A DNA stretch of 64,000 bases, taken from NCBI RefSeq assembly GCF_903914075.1, contig NZ_CAIWNQ010000001.1:434001-498000 (forward strand). The letters are read 5' to 3'. Position 1 is the stretch's first letter; each line of letters opens with the position of its first letter. Origin of the DNA: Ruegeria sp. THAF57 (GTDB lineage Bacteria; Pseudomonadota; Alphaproteobacteria; Rhodobacterales; Rhodobacteraceae). Under the pieces are notes generated by a model that made no database searches, was not told the DNA's origin, and worked only from the letters and a program-made list of their open reading frames with translations. Positions 56,148-64,000 of this stretch are shown in pieces. The translations under genes were made by a program, and so were the position numbers.

Positions 56148-58541
56148 TCAGAACGGCACGTCATCCTTGGCAGATAAGAACCGCGAGACGACCTTCTTCA
56201 CCCCGGCCTTGTCGAAATCGACTTCGACCTTGTCACCCTCAATTCCGATCACCGCGCCATAGCCGAACTTCTGGTGAAAAACCCGTTCACCCAAGGTAAA
56301 ACTGGCCACCGCTGTCGCATCAATCACAGTGCTCCGGCTTTCGCGGGGCTGAGACGTCCCATATTGCCCCTGACGCGCCTGCATCCTTTTCCAACCCGGG
56401 GAATTATAGACATTCGCTTCGGCTGCCCGGCTTTCGATGCTGGCCGTTACCTGCCCGCCACCGTAAAGACCCGGAGGCGTCAGAACCTCCACGTGATCTT
56501 CAGGCAATTCGTCGATGAATCGCGAAGGCATGGAGTTCTGCCACTGCCCGAACACCCGCCGATTGGCGGCAAAGGAAATCGTGCAAACTTCTTCGGCGCG
56601 GGTAATTCCCACATACGCCAAGCGCCGCTCTTCCTCGAGCCCCTTGATCCCGGATTCGTCCATCGACCGCTGCGAAGGGAACAAGCCATCTTCCCAGCCC
56701 GGCAGGAATACGGCCGGAAACTCCAACCCCTTGGCCGCGTGCAGCGTCATGATTGAGACTTTGGCCCCGTCGCTGTCCTGCTCGTTATCCATAACCAGAC
56801 TGACATGTTCCAAGAACCCTTGCAGATTCTCGAAATTGTCCAACTGGTTGACCAGTTCCTTGAGGTTTTCCAACCGCCCCGGAGCCTCGGGCGTTTTCTC
56901 ATTCTGCCAATGGGCGGTGTAGCCGGATTCATCCAGAATGATCTGCGCCAACTCGATGTGCGAGACCTCGGGCTCGCCAAACCGCAGCGGCGCGCCGTCG
57001 TCGATGACTGAAACATCCTCAACCTCGATACGCGGCCCGCGCGTCATCGCGTTCCAGCGCGCCAACCCCTCGATTAACTCGCGCAGTGCCTTGCCACCTT
57101 TACCCTTGATCAACCCGTTATCAACCGCGATCCGTGCCCCGTCGACCAATGACACGCCATGCTCGCGCGCAGTCATCTGGATCGTCTGCTGCGCCTTGTC
57201 ACCCAAACCGCGCTTGGGCGTATTCACGATCCGCTCGAACGCCAGATCATCTCCGGGGCTGACCACCAGCCGGAAATAGGCCATTGCATCGCGAATCTCC
57301 ATCCGCTCATAGAACCGAGGGCCTCCGATCACCTTATAAGGCAACCCGATGGTCAGGAACCGATCCTCGAAGGCGCGCATCTGGTGCGAGGCGCGGACAA
57401 GGATGGCGATCTCGTCCAGAGTCATCGGACGAATCCCGCGCGTGCCGCCCTGCAAGGCGTCGATTTCCTCACCGATCCAGCGGGCCTCTTCCTCGCCGTC
57501 CCAATGGCCGATCAGATTGACCTTGTGGCCGTCCTCGGCATCCGTCCAAAGCTCCTTGCCCAGACGGTTTTCATTGCCACGAATGACATTCGAAGCCGCG
57601 GCCAGAATATGCGGGGTCGAGCGGTAATTCTGCTCCAGTCGCACCACAAATGCGCCGGGAAAATCCTTTTCGAACCGCAGGATGTTGCCCACCTCGGCCC
57701 CGCGCCAGCCATAGATCGACTGATCGTCATCGCCCACGCAGCAGATGTTCTTATGGGCCCCGGCCAGCAGCCGCAGCCACAGGTATTGGGCGACGTTGGT
57801 ATCCTGATACTCGTCCACCAGAATGTACCGGAACCAGCGCTGGTATTGCTCAAGAACATCCGCGTGGGTCTGAAAAATCGTGACCATGTGCAGCAGCAGG
57901 TCACCGAAATCGACCGCGTTCAGCTCGCGTAGGCGGGTTTGGTATTGGGCATAAAGCGCAATACCTTTGTTGTTATACGCCCCCGCATCCGCAGCTGGCA
58001 CTTTATCAGGCGTTAAAGCACGGTTCTTCCAATCGTCGATAATCCCCGCCAGCATCCGCGCAGGCCAGCGTTTGTCATCAATATTAGCGGCCTGGATCAG
58101 TTGTTTGAGTAACCGAAGCTGATCATCCGTATCCAGAATGGTGAAGTTCGATTTCAGATCGACCAGTTCCGCAAGACGGCGCAGCAGCTTGACGCAAATC
58201 GAGTGGAACGTCCCCAGCCACGGCATTCCCTCGGCAGGCTGCCCAAGCAGGCGGCCCACACGCTCTTTCATCTCGCGCGCGGCCTTGTTGGTGAAAGTGA
58301 CCGACAAAATTTCGTTGGGTCGTGCGCGCCCAGTACTGAGCAGATGTGCAATCCGCGCCGTCAGCGCTTTGGTTTTACCTGTCCCGGCACCGGCCAACAT
58401 CAGCACAGGACCATCCAACCGCTCGACAGCTTCACGCTGCGCTGGATTCAATTCGTCCAGATAAGGCATAGGCCGCGCGGCCATGGCCCGCGCAGACAGC
58501 GATGCGCCTTCGAAGGCGTCCATTTCGTCGAAACTGCTCAT
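56148..58541 (-). CDS. uvrD: ATP-dependent DNA helicase UvrD/PcrA type
   Basis: A superfamily 1A 3'-5' helicase for nucleotide-excision and mismatch repair. The 797 residues show the Q-motif LNPAQREAVE (31-40), Walker A GAGTGKT at 51-57, Walker B DEYQD at 243-247, GDDDQSIYGWRGA, TLHAAKGLEFPAVFLPGWEDGLFP and VGITRAEEV. The C-terminal tail (GERVFHQKFGYGAVIGIEGDKVEVDFDKAGVKKV) is the Tudor-like end found in UvrD and PcrA. It is convergent with the CcsR array. Confidence 0.96.
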   Translation of the reverse strand: MSSFDEMDAFEGASLSARAMAARPMPYLDELNPAQREAVERLDGPVLMLAGAGTGKTKALTARIAHLLSTGRARPNEILSVTFTNKAAREMKERVGRLLGQPAEGMPWLGTFHSICVKLLRRLAELVDLKSNFTILDTDDQLRLLKQLIQAANIDDKRWPARMLAGIIDDWKNRALTPDKVPAADAGAYNNKGIALYAQYQTRLRELNAVDFGDLLLHMVTIFQTHADVLEQYQRWFRYILVDEYQDTNVAQYLWLRLLAGAHKNICCVGDDDQSIYGWRGAEVGNILRFEKDFPGAFVVRLEQNYRSTPHILAAASNVIRGNENRLGKELWTDAEDGHKVNLIGHWDGEEEARWIGEEIDALQGGTRGIRPMTLDEIAILVRASHQMRAFEDRFLTIGLPYKVIGGPRFYERMEIRDAMAYFRLVVSPGDDLAFERIVNTPKRGLGDKAQQTIQMTAREHGVSLVDGARIAVDNGLIKGKGGKALRELIEGLARWNAMTRGPRIEVEDVSVIDDGAPLRFGEPEVSHIELAQIILDESGYTAHWQNEKTPEAPGRLENLKELVNQLDNFENLQGFLEHVSLVMDNEQDSDGAKVSIMTLHAAKGLEFPAVFLPGWEDGLFPSQRSMDESGIKGLEEERRLAYVGITRAEEVCTISFAANRRVFGQWQNSMPSRFIDELPEDHVEVLTPPGLYGGGQVTASIESRAAEANVYNSPGWKRMQARQGQYGTSQPRESRSTVIDATAVASFTLGERVFHQKFGYGAVIGIEGDKVEVDFDKAGVKKVVSRFLSAKDDVPF

Positions 58542-58787
58542 ATCGTCAAACTACGCTGGTTATGTCGCGAGGGAAAGAGTTTGTTCACGCCTTGTTCACA
58601 AGACATTCTGCATTGATTTCACACCAATTCTACGCGGATTGGTATGGTGGCCCGACAGACCGTTGGCCTTCTTTCAACGCTTGTGTGCGATGTTTACCGT
58701 CGGATTTACGGGTGCCAGAAAGTGAAACCAAACGCGCCAAAAGGCTAATGTCCTTGCCGAATCGCGCCTTAGGTCTGATCAATCCGT

Positions 58788-59924
58788 ATGGACCTACACA
58801 GCAGCTATCCCGGAATTGCCGACCTAAAACACCGCGCCAAACGCAGGATTCCGCATTTCGTGTGGGAGTATCTGGATAGCGGAACCGGGTCCGAGGCAAC
58901 TTTGCAGCGCAACAGGGTCTCACTGGATCGCGTGGGCTTTTTGCCGTCGATCTTGCATGGCCCGTTGGAGTTTGACACACAGCGTCAATTTTTGGGTCAA
59001 ACCTATCCATTGCCGTTTGGGGTCGCACCGATCGGCATGGCGGGGTTGATCTGGCCCGACGCCGAGGGGTTGTTGGCCCGGGCGGCAGCGACGGCTGGCC
59101 TTCCCTTTACCCTGTCAAACGTCGCCACGCAAAGCCCCGAGGATGTGGCCCCTCATCTGGGGCAGAATGCGTGGTTTCAGCTTTACCCGCCAAAAGACCC
59201 CGACATTCGCCGGGACTTGCTGGATCGGGTAAAGCAGGCAGGATTTTCGACACTGGTGATGACTGCTGATGTTCCGGTCGCCTCACGACGCGAACGCCAG
59301 ACGCGGTCTGGCCTGACCAACCCACCTAAACTGACCCCGCGCCTTCTGATGCAGATTGCGCAGCGTCCGGCATGGGCCATGGCAATGGCACGTAGTGGCC
59401 CGCCAAGGATGCGGACACTGGACAAGTACACCGACAACTCCAGCAACCTGCCCCCGACGGCGCATGTCGGATATCTGCTTAGAACATCGCCGGATATGGA
59501 GTATGTGCACTGGCTGCGCGATGCATGGGATGGCAACCTAATCGTCAAAGGCGTGATGCGGGCCGAGGACGCAGGGCCCCTTAAGAAGGCCGGCGTTGAC
59601 GCGATCTGGATTTCGAATCACGGGGGGCGGCAGTTTGATGGCGCACCATCCAGCATTGAGGCCCTGCCAGCGATCCGGGCGGCGACAGACCTTCCCCTTA
59701 TCTTCGACAGCGGGGTTGAAAGCGGGCTGGACATACTACGTGCGCTGGCACTTGGGGCTGATTTTGTCATGCTGGGCCGTGGTTTCATGTATGGTTTGGC
59801 AGCATTGGGTCAGAATGGACCGGCGCATGTGATCGACATATTACGGCAGGATCTACAGGCGAATATGGGCCAACTGGGCGCCGAAAATCTGGAACAAATC
59901 CGACCCATCCTAACACTGGATTGA
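58788..59924 (+). CDS. FMN-dependent alpha-hydroxy-acid dehydrogenase/oxidase (L-lactate dehydrogenase-like)
   Basis: A 378-residue member of the family that includes L-lactate dehydrogenase LldD, glycolate oxidase and mandelate dehydrogenase. It oxidises 2-hydroxy acids to 2-keto acids. Characteristic parts are PHFVWEYLDSGTGSEATLQRN at the start, FGVAPIGMAGL, LVMTADVPVASRRERQTRSG, and the active-site WISNHGGRQFDGAPSS carrying the catalytic His/Arg. Lactate is a plausible substrate because pyruvate carboxylase follows on the same strand, but this is inference only. Confidence 0.85.
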   Translation: MDLHSSYPGIADLKHRAKRRIPHFVWEYLDSGTGSEATLQRNRVSLDRVGFLPSILHGPLEFDTQRQFLGQTYPLPFGVAPIGMAGLIWPDAEGLLARAAATAGLPFTLSNVATQSPEDVAPHLGQNAWFQLYPPKDPDIRRDLLDRVKQAGFSTLVMTADVPVASRRERQTRSGLTNPPKLTPRLLMQIAQRPAWAMAMARSGPPRMRTLDKYTDNSSNLPPTAHVGYLLRTSPDMEYVHWLRDAWDGNLIVKGVMRAEDAGPLKKAGVDAIWISNHGGRQFDGAPSSIEALPAIRAATDLPLIFDSGVESGLDILRALALGADFVMLGRGFMYGLAALGQNGPAHVIDILRQDLQANMGQLGAENLEQIRPILTLD

Positions 59925-60070
59925 TGCCGCAGCGCAGCACGTGTAATAAGATAGCGCTAACAGAAGGCGTTTGCGAGCGTTAACATGCCGGTTCTACCCA
60001 GAACGACTGATATACGTGCGCGTATTGTCCGCCTATCAACACGGCCAAAGAAGTAGGACCGGGAACTGAC

Positions 60071-63000
60071 ATGACCGACTTTAACAAGATCCTGATCGCC
60101 AATCGCGGCGAGATTGCCATTCGCGTGATGCGCGCGGCCAACGAGATGGGCAAACGCACCGTCGCTGTCTTCGCCGAAGAAGACAAGCTGGGCCTGCATC
60201 GCTTCAAAGCGGATGAGGCATATCGCATTGGCGAAGGGATGGGCCCGGTAGCGGCATACCTCAGCATTGATGAGATCATTCGCGTCGCCAAGGAATGCGG
60301 TGCTGACGCGATCCATCCCGGCTATGGCCTGTTGTCGGAAAACCCCGATTTTGTGGATGCCTGTGTGCAAAACGGTATCACCTTCATCGGCCCCAAGGCC
60401 GAAACAATGCGCGCCCTTGGTGACAAGGCCAGTGCACGGCGCGTTGCGATCGAGGCGGGCGTGCCGGTCATCCCGGCGACCGAGGTTCTTGGTGACGACA
60501 TGGACGCGATCCGCGCCGAGGCCGCCGAGATCGGCTATCCTCTAATGCTGAAAGCATCTTGGGGCGGCGGCGGACGCGGGATGCGTCCCATCGAATCCGA
60601 GGATGAACTGGAAGAAAAAGTTCTGGAAGGCCGCCGCGAGGCCGAAGCCGCCTTTGGCAATGGCGAAGGTTATCTGGAAAAGATGATTACCCGCGCCCGT
60701 CATGTCGAAGTGCAGATTCTGGGCGATAAGCATGGTGAGATTTACCACCTCTATGAACGCGATTGTTCGGTGCAGCGCCGGAACCAGAAGGTCGTGGAGC
60801 GCGCCCCTGCCCCGTATCTGTCCAACGAACAGCGCGCGGAAATATGTGAACTGGGCCGCAAGATCTGCGCCCATGTGAACTACGAATGCGCGGGCACGGT
60901 CGAATTCCTGATGGATATGGAAACCGGAAAGTTCTACTTCATCGAGGTAAATCCCCGCGTACAGGTCGAACACACCGTCACCGAGGAAGTCACCGGTATC
61001 GACATCGTGCAGGCGCAAATCCTGATCGCCGAGGGGAAAACTCTGGCCGAGGCCACCGGAGCAGCCAGCCAGTCGGATGTGCATCTGAACGGCCACGCGC
61101 TGCAGACCCGCGTCACCACCGAGGACCCGCAGAACAACTTCATCCCCGATTATGGCCGCATCACTGCTTATCGCTCGGCCACTGGGATGGGCATCCGTCT
61201 GGATGGCGGCACGGCCTATGCAGGTGGGGTGATCACGCGGTATTATGACTCGTTGCTGACCAAGGTGACAGCCAAGGCCCCCACACCGCAGGCCGCAATA
61301 GCGCGGATGGACCGGGCCCTGCGTGAATTCCGTATTCGCGGCGTCAGCACAAATATCGACTTTGTCATCAATTTGCTGAAACACCCGACCTTCCTGTCGA
61401 ATGAATACACCACCAAATTCATCGACACGACACCTGACCTGTTCAGTTTTCAGCGCCGCCGCGACCGGGGCACCAAGGTTCTGACCTATATCGCGGACAT
61501 CACCGTGAACGGGCATCCTGAAACCAAAGACCGGCCCGAACCCCGCGCCGACCTGAAAGAGGCCAAGCCCCCCGCACTGAAGGCCGAGCCGCAGATGGGC
61601 ACGCGTAACCTGCTGGAACAAAAAGGTCCGCACGCCGTGGCCGACTGGATGAAGGCCCAGCGGCAGTTGCTGATCACCGACACGACCATGCGCGACGGGC
61701 ATCAGTCGCTGTTGGCGACCCGGATGCGGTCAATCGACATGATCAAGGTCGCTCCGACTTATGCGGCGAACCTGCCGCAACTGTTCAGCGTTGAATGCTG
61801 GGGCGGTGCGACCTTTGATGTGGCTTATCGGTTCCTTCAGGAATGCCCATGGCAACGACTGCGCGACCTGCGCGAGGCGATGCCGAACTTGATGACCCAG
61901 ATGCTGCTGCGTGGCGCGAACGGGGTTGGGTACACCAACTATCCCGACAATGTGGTGCAGGAATTCGTCCGGCAAGCATCGCAGAATATCGACGTGTTCC
62001 GCGTGTTCGACTCGCTCAACTGGGTCGAGAATATGCGGGTGGCCATGGATGCGGTCGTCGAGAACGGCAAAATCTGTGAAGGCACCGTTTGCTATACCGG
62101 CGATATTCTGGACCGCGATCGCGCCAAGTACGACCTGAAATACTATGTCGGCATGGCGAAAGAGCTGCGCGACGCGGGCGCGCATGTCCTGGGCCTGAAG
62201 GATATGGCGGGGCTGATGAAACCGGCCTCGGCCAGGATCCTGATCCGCGCGCTGAAAGAAGAGGTTGGCCTGCCGATCCATTTCCACACGCACGACACTG
62301 CAGGCATTGCCAGCGCCACCATTCTGGCGGCGTCCGAGGCGGGCGTAGACGCGGTGGATTGCGCCATGGACAGTTTCAGCGGCAACACCTCTCAGGCGAC
62401 GTTAGGCACCGTGGTCGAGGCCCTGCGCCACACGGATCGCGACACCGGGCTGGACATCAAGGCGATCCGCGAGATCAGCGATTACTTCGAGGCCGTGCGC
62501 GGCCAGTACGCGGCCTTCGAATCCGGCCTTCAGGCTCCTGCGTCTGAAGTGTATCTGCACGAAATGCCCGGCGGTCAGTTTACCAACCTCAAGGCACAAG
62601 CGCGGTCATTGGGGCTGGAGGAGCGCTGGCACGAGGTTGCACAGATGTATGCGGATGTGAACCAGATGTTCGGCGACATCGTGAAAGTGACGCCCTCATC
62701 CAAGGTGGTGGGTGACATGGCGCTGATGATGGTCAGCCAGGGCCTGACACGCGCCGACGTGGAAAGCGCGGATACGGATGTGGCCTTCCCCGACTCGGTC
62801 GTCGATATGATGCGCGGCAATCTGGGTCAGCCTCCGGGCGGGTTCCCCGACACGATCATCAAAAAGGTGTTGAAGGACGAAGCCCCCAACACCGAACGCC
62901 CCGGCAAGGACGTGCCCGCCGTCGATCTTGAGGCCACCCGCGCCGAGTTATCCAAACAGTTGGAAGGCAAAGAGGTCGATGATGAGGATCTGAACGGGTA

Positions 63001-63508
63001 CCTGATGTATCCCAAGGTGTTCCTCGACTATATGGGCCGCCACCGGGTCTATGGTCCGGTCCGAACCCTTCCCACACGCACCTTTTTCTATGGCATGGAC
63101 CCCGGCGAAGAGATCACGGCCGAAATCGACCCCGGCAAGACGCTGGAAATCCGCTGTCAGGCGATCGGTGAGACTGACGAGAATGGCGAGGTCAAAGTCT
63201 TCTTCGAACTCAACGGTCAGCCCCGTGTGATCCGGGTTCCTAACCGTCTGGTGACGTCATCCACACAGGCCCGACCCAAGGCCGAGGCCGGCAATCCCAA
63301 CCATATCGGTGCGCCAATGCCGGGGGTTGTTGCGACCGTGGCCGTATCCGCCGGTCAAGAGGTCAAAGAAGGTGACCTACTGTTAACCATCGAAGCCATG
63401 AAGATGGAAACCGGCATCCATGCCGAACGTGACGCGGTGGTCAAGGCCACTCATGTCCAGCCCGGTGGCCAGATTGACGCAAAGGACCTGCTGGTCGAAC
63501 TGGAGTGA
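60071..63508 (+). CDS. pyc: Pyruvate carboxylase
   Basis: Carboxylates pyruvate to oxaloacetate, the main anaplerotic reaction in many Rhodobacterales. The single 1145-residue chain has a biotin carboxylase domain (KILIANRGEIAIRVMRA, ATP-grasp GGGGRGMRP, EVNPRVQVEHTVTEEVTGID), a carboxyltransferase domain (TTMRDGHQSLLATRMRS, ECWGGATFDVA, HFHTHDTAGIASAT), and a C-terminal biotinyl domain with the carrier Lys 1111 in EAMKMETG. It is followed by an intrinsic terminator. Confidence 0.98.
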   Translation: MTDFNKILIANRGEIAIRVMRAANEMGKRTVAVFAEEDKLGLHRFKADEAYRIGEGMGPVAAYLSIDEIIRVAKECGADAIHPGYGLLSENPDFVDACVQNGITFIGPKAETMRALGDKASARRVAIEAGVPVIPATEVLGDDMDAIRAEAAEIGYPLMLKASWGGGGRGMRPIESEDELEEKVLEGRREAEAAFGNGEGYLEKMITRARHVEVQILGDKHGEIYHLYERDCSVQRRNQKVVERAPAPYLSNEQRAEICELGRKICAHVNYECAGTVEFLMDMETGKFYFIEVNPRVQVEHTVTEEVTGIDIVQAQILIAEGKTLAEATGAASQSDVHLNGHALQTRVTTEDPQNNFIPDYGRITAYRSATGMGIRLDGGTAYAGGVITRYYDSLLTKVTAKAPTPQAAIARMDRALREFRIRGVSTNIDFVINLLKHPTFLSNEYTTKFIDTTPDLFSFQRRRDRGTKVLTYIADITVNGHPETKDRPEPRADLKEAKPPALKAEPQMGTRNLLEQKGPHAVADWMKAQRQLLITDTTMRDGHQSLLATRMRSIDMIKVAPTYAANLPQLFSVECWGGATFDVAYRFLQECPWQRLRDLREAMPNLMTQMLLRGANGVGYTNYPDNVVQEFVRQASQNIDVFRVFDSLNWVENMRVAMDAVVENGKICEGTVCYTGDILDRDRAKYDLKYYVGMAKELRDAGAHVLGLKDMAGLMKPASARILIRALKEEVGLPIHFHTHDTAGIASATILAASEAGVDAVDCAMDSFSGNTSQATLGTVVEALRHTDRDTGLDIKAIREISDYFEAVRGQYAAFESGLQAPASEVYLHEMPGGQFTNLKAQARSLGLEERWHEVAQMYADVNQMFGDIVKVTPSSKVVGDMALMMVSQGLTRADVESADTDVAFPDSVVDMMRGNLGQPPGGFPDTIIKKVLKDEAPNTERPGKDVPAVDLEATRAELSKQLEGKEVDDEDLNGYLMYPKVFLDYMGRHRVYGPVRTLPTRTFFYGMDPGEEITAEIDPGKTLEIRCQAIGETDENGEVKVFFELNGQPRVIRVPNRLVTSSTQARPKAEAGNPNHIGAPMPGVVATVAVSAGQEVKEGDLLLTIEAMKMETGIHAERDAVVKATHVQPGGQIDAKDLLVELE

Positions 63509-63535
63509 ACGCTCTAGTTTCATGATCAAGTGACG

Positions 63536-63564
63536 GGCCGCTCGGACAACCGGGCGGCCTTTTT
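63536..63564 (+). terminator. Intrinsic terminator of pyc
   Basis: ggccgctcg (63536-63544) pairs with cgggcggcc (63551-63559), 9 bp with one G-U and a 6-base loop, followed by ttttt. It begins 28 bases after the pyc stop. Confidence 0.85.
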
Positions 63565-63585
63565 CGTAAGCTAAGGAAGGAAACC

Positions 63586-63969
63586 ATGTTGTCCATTACA
63601 CCGATCTACGCCGCTTTGCTGGCAATCGTTTATGTCTTTCTCAGCGGATGGGTCATCAATACGCGCCGGACACAGAAGATTTCCTACGGCGACTCTGGTG
63701 ACGACAGTATGCTCAAGTCCATCCGCACGCATTCCAACTTTGCGGAATACGCGCCGTTTGCCTTGTTGCTGATCGCGATGGTCGAGCTTCAGGGTGCCGG
63801 GGCCGTATTGGTGAACATTCTGGGCCTTGGCCTACTGACGGGCAGGGTGTTCCACGCCTATGGGTTCGGCAAAACCCCGCAGATCGTCATTCTGCGTCAG
63901 ATGGGCATGATTCTGACATTCGCTGTTTTGCTGATTGCTGCTGTCGCCAACCTTGTTCTAGCGCTTTGA
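63586..63969 (+). CDS. MAPEG-family membrane protein
   Basis: A 127-residue membrane protein with about four hydrophobic helices, of the MAPEG family (membrane-associated proteins in eicosanoid and glutathione metabolism). Typical parts are SIRTHSNFAEYAPFALLLIAMVEL and GRVFHAYGF. In bacteria these are possible glutathione transferases; activity is not established. It starts 21 bases after the pyc terminator and has its own GGAAGG ribosome site. Confidence 0.88.
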   Translation: MLSITPIYAALLAIVYVFLSGWVINTRRTQKISYGDSGDDSMLKSIRTHSNFAEYAPFALLLIAMVELQGAGAVLVNILGLGLLTGRVFHAYGFGKTPQIVILRQMGMILTFAVLLIAAVANLVLAL

Positions 63970-64000
63970 GTTGTTCTCGGGCTGAAACGCCGAAAGGCGT

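Noticed and set aside
60542..61702. 386-codon minus-strand frame inside pyc
   Set aside because: It is antisense to the biotin carboxylase domain; GC-rich codon use keeps the complementary frame open.

Overview
The window is a chromosomal segment of an alphaproteobacterium of the order Rhodobacterales, most likely of the Roseobacter group. The reasons are the GC-rich codon use, an alphaproteobacterial FtsZ tail (IPAFLRRQ), the aerobic cobaltochelatase genes cobS/cobT, tandem DUF2484 genes inside the murein cluster, and above all two RNA loci known from Rhodobacter. I see no rRNA, tRNA, insertion sequence, prophage or CRISPR array. Nearly all the DNA is coding or has a recognisable role.

Layout. 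1-8.9 kb: end of a molybdenum hydroxylase large subunit, a class-I glutamine-amidotransferase-like hydrolase, a GlcG/HbpS-family protein next to malate synthase G (glyoxylate use), aminopeptidase N and a small membrane protein. 9-13.7 kb: a conserved unknown protein, gatB with a clear terminator, a DUF4177 protein, a cysteine-rich GDCCVxC protein, a BolA-family protein and a J-domain protein. 14-19 kb: cobS and cobT, separated by a glycosyltransferase-25/sulfotransferase-like fusion gene and a small secreted protein. 19-30 kb: an M24 peptidase, a DUF427 protein, an FAD oxidoreductase, a PQQ-type sugar dehydrogenase with a fused cytochrome c, a Tat-exported DUF3179 protein, a ClC chloride channel, recN and bamD.

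30.8-54.5 kb is the complete division/cell-wall (dcw) cluster on the minus strand. In transcription order it reads mraZ, rsmH, ftsL, ftsI, murE, murF, mraY, murD, then a three-gene interruption (lipoprotein, a flavoprotein on the opposite strand, rhodanese), then ftsW, murG, murC, two DUF2484 genes, murB, ddl, ftsQ, ftsA, a small secreted protein, ftsZ, a terminator, and lpxC. Most junctions overlap by 1-14 bases, which implies translational coupling.

54.5-56.1 kb is the most interesting part. Upstream of mraZ lies a structured leader ending in a strong intrinsic terminator, matching the UpsM small RNA that precedes the dcw cluster in Rhodobacter sphaeroides. Divergent from it is a DUF1127 gene followed by eight hairpins that all present the same CCTCCTCCC loop. 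They are arranged as four two-hairpin units, the last of which ends in a terminator. This is the organisation of the stress-induced CcsR1-4 ('cuckoo') RNAs and their RNA-binding partner CcaF1. Two post-transcriptional regulators, one of cell division and one of stress and carbon metabolism, therefore sit back to back.

56.1-64 kb: uvrD, an FMN-dependent 2-hydroxy-acid dehydrogenase (lactate-dehydrogenase-like), pyruvate carboxylase with its terminator, and a MAPEG-family membrane protein. All functions are read from sequence motifs and family knowledge; no database search was run.
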